Origin: Chloroflexota bacterium
Lineage (GTDB): Bacteria; Chloroflexota; Anaerolineae; Anaerolineales; Villigracilaceae
DNA length: 10,516 nt
Direction: 5' to 3'
Assembly: GCA_026389975.1 (NCBI GenBank)
Contig: JAPLGV010000214.1
Coordinates: forward strand, 1 to 10,516
The number at the start of each line of letters is the position of its first letter. Position 1 is the stretch's first letter. The notes under the pieces were generated by a model, which saw only the letters and a program-made list of their open reading frames with translations, ran no database searches and had not been told where the DNA came from. Positions 5,025-10,516 of this stretch are shown one piece after another. The translations under genes were made by a program, and so were the position numbers.

Positions 5025-6221
5025 ATGAACCTCCGACAACGCATCCTCGCAGCCTTCCGCAAGCGCTTCGGAGCGGACCCGGAGTTTGTGGCGCGCGCCC
5101 CGGGGCGGGTCAACCTGCTCGGCGAGCACGTGGATTACAACGAGGGGTTCGTCCTGCCCGCCGCGATTGACCGGGTTACGCTGGTCGCTTTTCGGAATTC
5201 CGGGTCGCCGCGCTCCACGCTCCTGGCGCTCGACCTGGGCGAGGAAACCTCGTTCGACCGTCAATCCGTTCTAGATAGGCAAGATTCAAACGGCGCGGCG
5301 CTCTCCTTTTGGGCGCGCTACCCGGCCGGGGTGCTGTGGGCCATTAACGCCGAGGAGCTGAAAACGCCCGGTATGCAGGCTGTCTTCGCCTCCGAGGTGC
5401 CGCGCGGGGCCGGGCTGAGTTCCTCGGCCTCGGTCGAGATGGCCTTCGGCGTGGCCTGGGAAAAACTGGGCGGCTGGACCCTCGCCCCCATCCAACTGGC
5501 AAAGGTTGGCCTGAAGGCTGAGATCCATTATGTGGGCCTGAACTGCGGGATCATGGACCAGTTCGCTTCGGCCTGCGGCGTAAAAGACCGCCTCCTGTAT
5601 CTCGACTGCCGTTCGCTGGAATGGCGGACGGTACGCTTGCCGGAGAAAGCTGTTATCGTCATTGCGGATACCACTGTGCGCCGGTCGTTGACGAGCAGCG
5701 CTTATAACGACCGTCACGCCGCCTGTGAAGAAGCCGTGCGGATTTTGCAGGACTACCTGCCCGGGATTCGGGCGCTTCGTGACGTGCGCGTGGAGAAATT
5801 TCGCCGGTACGCCGACCGCCTGCCGGACATCGTGGCCAAGCGGGCACAGCACATCGTCGAGGAAATTGCCCGCACCGAGCAGGCGGTCGAACTGCTCGAA
5901 AATAACGACGCCGTCCGATTTGGGAAACTGATGAACGCCTGCCATGCCAGCCTGCGCGACCTTTACGAAGTCTCCTGCCCCGAACTGGACGCGATGGCGG
6001 CGCTGGCCCAGTCGCTGCCGGGCTGTTACGGGGCGCGTCTCACCGGAGCCGGTTTCGGCGGGTGCACGGTCAACCTGGTGGCCGGGGAAGCCGCCGAAGC
6101 CTTTTCCCGCGACCTGGCTGCCGGTTACACTAAAAAGATCGGGTTCCAGCCTGAAATTTATATTTGCCGTGCCGCGGATGGAGCCGGGGTAGAGATGAAT
6201 CGGGTACAATCATCCTCATGA
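5025..6221 (+). CDS. galK: Galactokinase (GHMP kinase family)
   Basis: The 398-residue protein holds all family signatures: the sugar-binding N-terminus ARAPGRVNLLGEHVDYNEG (23-41) with Arg28 in the catalytic position, the ATP loop PRGAGLSSSAS (126-136), GIMDQFAS with catalytic Asp178, and the C-terminal GHMP motif RLTGAGFGGC (338-347). It should phosphorylate galactose at C1 (Leloir pathway) with ATP in the cytoplasm. A longer open frame reaches back to 4029, but the true start is ATG 5025: it lies 2 bases after the RACo-type stop, and everything earlier is antifamily Arg-rich shadow sequence. There is no good Shine-Dalgarno, so coupling is likely. Its stop overlaps the next ATG (ATGA). Odd point: no galT, galE or sugar transporter is adjacent, and it follows corrinoid genes. 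A related GHMP sugar kinase with another substrate cannot be excluded. Confidence 0.93.
   Translation: MNLRQRILAAFRKRFGADPEFVARAPGRVNLLGEHVDYNEGFVLPAAIDRVTLVAFRNSGSPRSTLLALDLGEETSFDRQSVLDRQDSNGAALSFWARYPAGVLWAINAEELKTPGMQAVFASEVPRGAGLSSSASVEMAFGVAWEKLGGWTLAPIQLAKVGLKAEIHYVGLNCGIMDQFASACGVKDRLLYLDCRSLEWRTVRLPEKAVIVIADTTVRRSLTSSAYNDRHAACEEAVRILQDYLPGIRALRDVRVEKFRRYADRLPDIVAKRAQHIVEEIARTEQAVELLENNDAVRFGKLMNACHASLRDLYEVSCPELDAMAALAQSLPGCYGARLTGAGFGGCTVNLVAGEAAEAFSRDLAAGYTKKIGFQPEIYICRAADGAGVEMNRVQSSS
6205..6210 (+). promoter_or_regulatory. -10-like hexamer for a possible leaderless transcript of the PIG-L gene
   Basis: TACAAT ends 7 bases before ATG 6218, the same spacing as TAAAAT before ATG 2769. 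The whole stretch GGGTACAATCATCCTCATG (6202-6220) matches 17 of 19 bases of that site. It is inside the last codons of galK and lacks a clear -35. An internal promoter is inferred. Confidence 0.45.
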
Positions 6222-7054
6222 GCGGAAAAGAATACTTCCCCAAACGAGCGATGTCCATCCACGCCCATCCGGACGACCAGGAATTCACCGTCGCCGGGAC
6301 GTTGGCCCGCTGGGTGGAGGCCGGGTGCGAGGTGATGTCCGTCATCGTCACCAGCGGCGAGGCCGGGTCGAACGAACCGTCCAGGGATGCAGACTACAAG
6401 CCGGAACTTGCCCGTCTGCGCGAAGCCGAGCAGTCCAGCGCCAACGCCGCACTTGGCATCCAGGAGACCGTCTTCCTGCATTACCCGGACGGCGAACTGG
6501 AACCGACCCTGAGCCTGCGCCGCGAATTGGCCCGTCTCATCCGCCGGTACAAACCGGAGGCGGTCGTAACCGGCGACCCACAGGGCGTATTCTATGGCAA
6601 CGGCTATATCAACCACCCCGACCACCGCGCCACGGCCCAGGCCGCCCTGTACGCAGTCTTCCCTTCCTCCGAGACGCGGCTCATCTTTACCGATTTGCTC
6701 ATAGACGGTTATGAGCCGCACAAAGTTAAACGGCTGTACGTCCACGGGTCGGAGAAGTCCGATACCTGGGTTGACATCGCCGCGACGATTGGGATTAAAA
6801 TCTCCGCGCTGAAGAAACATGTCAGCCAGTTGGGAGATTGGGACCCTGAGAAAATGATTCGCGAGTGGGCTGCGGAAGAAGCCAAGGAACACGGGCTGGA
6901 ATATGCCGAGGCGTATAAAGTGAACGCTTCGCAATCCTCGCAACGGCATGAAACCAAGGAGAAAAAAATATGGTCATTTATCAATTCCACCACTACCTCA
7001 AGCCTGAATTCATCGAAGCCTACAAAGCCGCCATTCTTGAAGACGCCCGCCTGA
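6218..7054 (+). CDS. PIG-L / LmbE-family deacetylase
   Basis: From ATG 6218 (sharing ATGA with the galK stop) the protein has 278 residues. It has the zinc-site motifs of the PIG-L/LmbE fold: HAHPDDQE (15-22, with His17 and Asp20 as expected ligands and Asp19 as the likely base) and NHPDHRAT (132-139, His136 as third ligand candidate). The family removes acetyl groups from N-acetylglucosamine-type conjugates, as in GlcNAc-PI, mycothiol and bacillithiol paths; the substrate here is unknown. It is predicted soluble. An earlier in-frame ATG at 6164 lies inside galK and gives no family sequence, so it is rejected. Odd: family-like sequence ends near EYAEAYKVN (~233), yet the frame runs on for 85 bases inside the next gene, giving a Ser/Thr/Lys-rich tail. 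A lost stop or frameshift near the A7 run at 6962-6968 is possible. Confidence 0.88.
   Translation: MSGKEYFPKRAMSIHAHPDDQEFTVAGTLARWVEAGCEVMSVIVTSGEAGSNEPSRDADYKPELARLREAEQSSANAALGIQETVFLHYPDGELEPTLSLRRELARLIRRYKPEAVVTGDPQGVFYGNGYINHPDHRATAQAALYAVFPSSETRLIFTDLLIDGYEPHKVKRLYVHGSEKSDTWVDIAATIGIKISALKKHVSQLGDWDPEKMIREWAAEEAKEHGLEYAEAYKVNASQSSQRHETKEKKIWSFINSTTTSSLNSSKPTKPPFLKTPA
6956..6961 (+). promoter_or_regulatory. Strong ribosome binding site of the ABM-fold gene
   Basis: AAGGAG lies 8 bases before ATG 6970, followed by seven A residues. It is the clearest Shine-Dalgarno in the plus-strand operon and fixes the start of the ABM-fold gene inside the 3' end of the PIG-L frame. Confidence 0.75.
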
Positions 7055-7281
7055 GTATCCAGGAAGAAGGCATCCTGCGCTTCGAAGTGTTTCAAGACAA
7101 GAAAGACCCGTCGCATTTCAGCCTGCTCGAGGTCTACCAGGATATGGCCGCTCGTGAGTTCCACTTGCAAACCCCGTATCTCCTAAAGTTCAGGGATACC
7201 GTGGTCGGGCAGGAGATGTTCGCCCGAAAAGGAGAGGAGAACAAGTTTGACCTGTTCTTCCCGGAAAAGATCAGCAAATAA
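6970..7281 (+). CDS. ABM-fold (antibiotic biosynthesis monooxygenase-like / YgiN-LsrG type) small protein
   Basis: The 103-residue protein fits the dimeric alpha+beta ABM fold: strand (MVIYQFHHYL), long helix (EFIEAYKAAILEDARLSIQE), strands GILRFEVFQDKK and HFSLLEVYQD, then the helix with the conserved His in REFHLQTPYLLKF (about 57-69). Length 95-105 is usual for the family. Members include cofactor-free monooxygenases, quinol oxidases and the LsrG isomerase, so the reaction cannot be set from sequence; a role on a small sugar-derived or quinone-like molecule is possible given the neighbours. ATG 6970 is chosen for its AAGGAG. The start lies 85 bases inside the PIG-L frame, so it is last in the operon and followed by a repeat region. 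Confidence 0.85.
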   Translation: MVIYQFHHYLKPEFIEAYKAAILEDARLSIQEEGILRFEVFQDKKDPSHFSLLEVYQDMAAREFHLQTPYLLKFRDTVVGQEMFARKGEENKFDLFFPEKISK

Positions 7282-7429
7282 ACAAAAGTGGGTTGTAGTG
7301 GCGACTTCAGTCGCTGTCTGACCACGAAACAAACAAAGGTAGGTTGTAGTGGCGACTTCCCCGGCACCGCCCGCCGGGGCATGTGCAGGCGCCTCTTGCC
7401 ACGGAACAAACGACTGAAGCCGTTATTAC
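7281..7429. repeat. Degenerate tandem palindromic intergenic repeat between convergent genes
   Basis: A 28-base unit at 7281-7308 recurs at 7332-7359 with only two substitutions; its shared core is GGTTGTAGTGGCGACTTC. After each unit comes a related tail, ACCACGAAACAAAC (7321-7334) and GCCACGGAACAAAC (7398-7411), 12 of 14 identical. At the right end CGACTGAAGCCGTTATTAC (7411-7429) is a 15-of-19 reverse complement of 7295-7313. Unit 1 holds the hairpin GCGAC-TTCA-GTCGC (7301-7314). In unit 2 this is replaced by CCCCGGC/GCCGGGG (7359-7365 with 7373-7379, 7-base loop). It fills the whole gap between the ABM and UroD-like stops. REP-like repeats in such places often act in mRNA end formation; no T-run supports a classic terminator. 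Confidence 0.75.
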
Positions 7430-8529
7430 GGGATGTTTATTGAGTTATGCAGGAATCTATCCCCCAACTCTTCCAGGAAAGCCTGTCCCTGACCGGGGGT
7501 CAATTGCGGTTCGTCAATCACAAAAGCGAAACCTTTTCCGCCCAATTCCCGGATGATGGTCAAAGCGCCCTCTGGTGAGACCGTCACCTGGCAAAGCTTT
7601 CCAGCCGCGCGGATCTTCTTGAGCAAAGGCAGCCACTCTTCGCAGGGCGGTTTGCCGTAACCCGGCACCCACTGAATCCCTCGCAAACGGGGTATGGATA
7701 GGAGAGGTTCCACATGCACGAGTTGTCCTTTTCCGTCCAGGTGGTAAAAAGCGTAATCCATAACCGCGCAGCAAGCTTCCAGGTCTGGCAAGACGAATCG
7801 CTCGAACATCTTCGGGGAAATCATATAGGAAAAATCGCTCTGAAGCATATAGCCGCGTCCCTTTGACCAGCACGGTCCCCAGCAAGTGATACCGCCTCCG
7901 GCGGAGGCAATACTGGCATACAACCGATCGTAACACGCCAGCCAAAGGCGGGTGGTCTCCCCCACCAGCCGGTCAATCTCTTGCGGCGATTTCACCAAAT
8001 CTATCAGGAGTTGGCGTGTATCCCGCAAAGAAGCAAGCACATCCAGGTTACCTCCCAGATCGGTGAAACCCACCGCTAATTCCCGCCCCCAGCGGTTGAC
8101 AGCCGCTTGCGTGATTTCGTAAACGCGCCGCCACCAGGGACTCTGCCAGTCACTGCCTACGCGCAAGTCGGCGACAGGACCGGGTTGTCCGGGTGTGAAC
8201 CAGGTGGTATCCCAGGCAGGATGGACCTGCGCCCCGGCAAAAGCGGCGACGATACCGGGGCCAAAGTTCGGCCAGAAGCGCGGGAAAGAATCCCCTAAAT
8301 AATGGGTATTTTCGAGACGCGGGACAAATTCATTCAGGAGTTCGTTGGCAGGCATGTCCAGTGGATAGTTGCCAAGAAAAACACTTGCGTAGTGGAGGTC
8401 ATACCTGTCCTGACGCTCGATACACTCCAGCACCACCAGCGGACGGTCCAACTCCCCTGCCCACCAGGCCGGCCAGTCACGCCCGATGCGTTCCCAATCT
8501 GATTCGGAAAAGCGTAAGCGCAGGCTCAT
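7426..8529 (-). CDS. Uroporphyrinogen decarboxylase / corrinoid methyltransferase-like barrel protein
   Basis: The 367-residue protein resembles the large group of UroD-superfamily proteins of unknown substrate found in anaerobes. Recognisable parts are WPNFGPGIVAAFAG (86-99), the region FSYMISPKMFERFVLPDL (233-250), HLDG (263-266) and a barrel-edge segment RGIQWVPGYGKPP (283-295). Relatives include MtaA/CmuA-type cobalamin methyltransferases and true UroD. The zinc motif H-X-C-Xn-C of MtaA is not evident (HLD is found where HXC would be), and the Arg-rich substrate pocket of HemE is not apparent, so neither function can be assigned. ATG 8529 lies 3 bases after the hydrolase stop, without a Shine-Dalgarno, implying coupling in the minus-strand operon. 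A methyl-transfer or sugar-acid role is conceivable given the corrinoid activator genes across the repeat. Confidence 0.78.
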   Translation of the reverse strand: MSLRLRFSESDWERIGRDWPAWWAGELDRPLVVLECIERQDRYDLHYASVFLGNYPLDMPANELLNEFVPRLENTHYLGDSFPRFWPNFGPGIVAAFAGAQVHPAWDTTWFTPGQPGPVADLRVGSDWQSPWWRRVYEITQAAVNRWGRELAVGFTDLGGNLDVLASLRDTRQLLIDLVKSPQEIDRLVGETTRLWLACYDRLYASIASAGGGITCWGPCWSKGRGYMLQSDFSYMISPKMFERFVLPDLEACCAVMDYAFYHLDGKGQLVHVEPLLSIPRLRGIQWVPGYGKPPCEEWLPLLKKIRAAGKLCQVTVSPEGALTIIRELGGKGFAFVIDEPQLTPGQGQAFLEELGDRFLHNSINIP

Positions 8530-8532
8530 CGG

Positions 8533-9390
8533 TCAAAGATTACGGTCGAAGAACTCGATCACGCGGCGGCGAAATTCTTCGGGGTAGGTTTCGCTCGCTT
8601 TGGTGTGACCGACACCTGCCAGACGCCACACTTCCTTCGGCTCGCCCGCCGCAGCATATAGATCATCGAAATCTGGGCAATACTGGTCCAACTCGCCGTG
8701 GATGAAGAAGATAGGACGCGGGGCGATCTTCCCTACCCAGCGGACTGCCTCGTAGTGGAACAAATTCGCTCCCAGCCTCAGGGAGGTTATCGCAACGGTC
8801 AGCCAGGCCAGAGGTCCGGCGAACCAACGCGGCAGATGAAGTTCAACGGCGCGAGCAGCGATCGCCGTCCGCAGCCGGGTCGGACCTCCATCCGTTATCA
8901 CCGCATGAATATCAGAACAAATCGGCGCGGCGAGCATGGATGCCATCCCGCCGTAGGAAAAGCCCAGTAGCCCGATGCGCTTCATGCCCCGGCGCTGGAG
9001 AAATTCCACCCCGCCCAGCACATCCTGCCGTTCGAGATAACCAAAGGTTGCCAGGCGGCCCTGGCTGCGCCCGTGGGCGCGGAAGTCGAACAGGAAGACG
9101 TTATACCCGGCTGCGTGCAAGGCCGGGGCACGCTGGATGTCCCAATCCAGGCTGCCTCCATGGCCGTGTAGGATGATCACGGCGCGTTCGGGATCAGTGG
9201 CTGGAATCCAACATCCCTGCAACAACAATCCGTCCGCGGCCTTGAACGTGACTTCTTCGAACTCGAGGCCGTACTCCGCCGGACTGTGGAAAGCGGTGCG
9301 CGGCTGGCGGCTGGTCACGTAGCACGAGGCCGCCAGTCCAATTGCCAGCACCAATCCGACCGGGAGCAGCAGCCAGAGAAGGGCGTTCAT
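8533..9390 (-). CDS. Membrane-anchored alpha/beta hydrolase
   Basis: The 285-residue protein starts with a hydrophobic segment (residues 4-22), then an alpha/beta hydrolase domain. Visible are the oxyanion loop LHGHGG (74-79), DFRAHGRSQG (102-111), the nucleophile elbow GFSYGG with Ser145, the acid Asp235 in HGELDQYCP and His262 in GVGHTK, so the triad is complete. It resembles the BEM46/ABHD13-like 'serine aminopeptidase S33' group; an esterase or lipase-like activity is likely, substrate unknown. The frame stays open to 9699, but ATG 9390 is the start: it shares ATGA with the MFS stop, and the preceding 103 residues are shadow of the transporter gene. Cys23 after AAS is a weak lipobox; with no basic n-region, a simple N-terminal anchor is preferred. 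Confidence 0.87.
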   Translation of the reverse strand: MNALLWLLLPVGLVLAIGLAASCYVTSRQPRTAFHSPAEYGLEFEEVTFKAADGLLLQGCWIPATDPERAVIILHGHGGSLDWDIQRAPALHAAGYNVFLFDFRAHGRSQGRLATFGYLERQDVLGGVEFLQRRGMKRIGLLGFSYGGMASMLAAPICSDIHAVITDGGPTRLRTAIAARAVELHLPRWFAGPLAWLTVAITSLRLGANLFHYEAVRWVGKIAPRPIFFIHGELDQYCPDFDDLYAAAGEPKEVWRLAGVGHTKASETYPEEFRRRVIEFFDRNL

Positions 9391-10516
9391 TTTTTGACTT
9401 CGCGCATGCCCAGTAAAGTGACAGTGCTCAAGGAGAAGAGCACAGCATAAGCCGCAAAGATCGCGAAATATCCCATTCCCATGTAATAGTGGTTGATGTA
9501 GTCGGCAACCAGGCCGCCGATCCCTGCGCCGATGATGCCCGACCCCGCCCCGGCCAGGTTCGAGATGCCCAGATAGCGTCCGGCTTCGCCCGCAGGCACA
9601 AGGTCCGTGCCGAGCGCCCAATTGGCAGTCATGAACAGTCCGGTTGCCAGCCCGATTATCGTACCGGCAATGTAGACGATTGCCAGGTTCGGCACCCAAA
9701 TGGTGATCAAAAGCAGAACATTGCCCATTGCCGCCACAATACCGCTTAGGGCAACCAGCCGTGTGCGTCCGATGCGGTCCGAAATCCAGCCGCTGGCCAG
9801 GGCAGTCAAGACAATAAAAATGCCGATAATTGTGGTCAGGCTGCCGGTCATGTTGGATGCCGCCTCATTGCTGAGCTTGAAGGCATACATCACAAAGTAG
9901 TAGATGGAACCTTGGATGGAGGTGGCCGCCGCCAGGAACATCAGACGGTTGACGATCCACCAGACGAACGAGGACTGCTGGCGGGCTTCTTTGCCCAGGG
10001 TGCCAAGCGCGCCTGCCCACACCCCCGTCACCACCGCCACGATCATTGCTACCGCCCCGCCCACGCCAACACCCACAGACAGGGCCATCGCCTTTTCCGC
10101 GAAGATCAGGGTGATCAGCCCGACCAGTCCACCAACCAGGACGCCTCCCAACAACCCTGCCACTGCTCCGATGACGATTCCGCCCAGCATACCGAGAACG
10201 CGCACAATTGGCGGCCAGAACGGCGTGGTCGGTTTTTCCTGCAATGGCGTTTCTTTCACGAAAATTATCGTGATCAGCGTGACGATCAGAAGGGATATTC
10301 CTGTGGCAAAGATGGCCCAATCCAGATGACCGGCACCGACTATCCTGGCAATCGTGAGACCAACCAGGATGAGCGGCAGCAGTTCCATGATGGCCTTGAT
10401 GGCTGAAGCACGCCCGCGCTGGTCTTCCGGCACCAGGTCTGGGATCAATCCCTGTAACGGGCCATGCGAGATATTGGAGGAGAACTGGATGAGCAGCACG
10501 GCAATCAGCAAAGCCC
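9387..10516 (-). CDS. MFS transporter, N-terminus outside window
   Basis: The frame is open to the right edge, so the N-terminal helices are missing; residues are counted from the TTG at 10511. Transporter features are many hydrophobic spans, the post-TM4 motif LIPDLVPEDQRGRAS (22-36), as in the SLC45/GPH-like sugar or drug carriers, and the loop motif GWISDRIGRTR (241-251) corresponding to MFS motif A of the second half. Residues ~101-172 are unusual: a Gly/Val/Ala-rich block with GGVLVGGLVGLI and VGVGVGGAVAM stretches, apparently adding two spans in the central loop. The stop overlaps the hydrolase start by 4 bp, so it heads a minus-strand operon with the hydrolase and UroD-like gene. The substrate is not predictable; a product or substrate of those enzymes is a fair guess. 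Confidence 0.88.
   Translation of the reverse strand, partial: ALLIAVLLIQFSSNISHGPLQGLIPDLVPEDQRGRASAIKAIMELLPLILVGLTIARIVGAGHLDWAIFATGISLLIVTLITIIFVKETPLQEKPTTPFWPPIVRVLGMLGGIVIGAVAGLLGGVLVGGLVGLITLIFAEKAMALSVGVGVGGAVAMIVAVVTGVWAGALGTLGKEARQQSSFVWWIVNRLMFLAAATSIQGSIYYFVMYAFKLSNEAASNMTGSLTTIIGIFIVLTALASGWISDRIGRTRLVALSGIVAAMGNVLLLITIWVPNLAIVYIAGTIIGLATGLFMTANWALGTDLVPAGEAGRYLGISNLAGAGSGIIGAGIGGLVADYINHYYMGMGYFAIFAAYAVLFSLSTVTLLGMREVKK

Noticed and set aside
7359..7379. Classic rho-independent terminator between the convergent operons
   Set aside because: The GC hairpin is strong, but no run of T follows on either strand.
7426..8529. Assignment as HemE or MtaA
   Set aside because: The H-X-C zinc motif of MtaA and the typical HemE N-terminal substrate-binding residues are not visible, so only a superfamily call is made.
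9391..9699. N-terminal extension of the alpha/beta hydrolase frame
   Set aside because: Shadow of the MFS gene; low-complexity His/Arg/Gly sequence; ATG 9390 overlaps the MFS stop and starts a clear membrane anchor.

Overview
The window reads as a GC-rich bacterial chromosome. Its gene families (a stand-alone methionine-synthase-activation-like protein beside a RACo-type corrinoid activator, a UroD-like barrel protein, and short-leader or leaderless promoters) would fit an anaerobic Chloroflexota (Anaerolineae-like) genome. This assignment is inferred from gene content and style; no marker gene in the window proves it.

Bases 1 to about 2560 look like the integrase end of an integrated mobile element, less GC-rich than the rest. 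It holds the C-terminal part of a probable RecA/RadA-like ATPase, a small helical protein of unknown function, an excisionase-type helix-turn-helix protein behind a near-consensus sigma-70 promoter with a dyad operator, and a complete tyrosine recombinase whose ribosome binding site lies in a hairpin. The last bases of the integrase gene carry a perfect tandem 11-bp repeat. Just downstream is a 13-bp motif present twice. Then comes a dyad with an 8-bp centre, placed where reading changes from element DNA into the last ~70 codons of a hydantoinase-B-type gene. The simplest reading is integration into a hyuB-like gene, with this dyad as the attachment core.

Bases 2554-7281 form a tightly packed plus-strand run: hyuB 3' remnant, MetH-activation-like protein, [2Fe-2S]/ASKHA corrinoid activator (RACo type), galactokinase, PIG-L/LmbE deacetylase and a small ABM-fold monooxygenase. 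Most junctions overlap or are separated by only a few bases. The two corrinoid genes probably keep a corrinoid protein in the Co(I) state. The sugar-related genes are unexpected companions. Two internal starts are preceded by nearly identical 19-base sequences holding a -10-like hexamer 7 bases before the ATG, suggesting internal leaderless promoters.

Bases 7281-7429, between convergent transcription units, hold a degenerate tandem/inverted palindromic repeat. Bases 7426-10516 are a minus-strand operon, transcribed from the right edge inward: an MFS transporter (start outside the window) with an unusual glycine-rich membrane insert, a membrane-anchored alpha/beta hydrolase, and a UroD/corrinoid-methyltransferase-like protein.

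There is no rRNA, tRNA or CRISPR array that I can recognise. No gap between genes exceeds 300 bases; the larger ones (722-926, 1146-1306, about 2453-2553, 7282-7425) are described under their regulatory or repeat entries.
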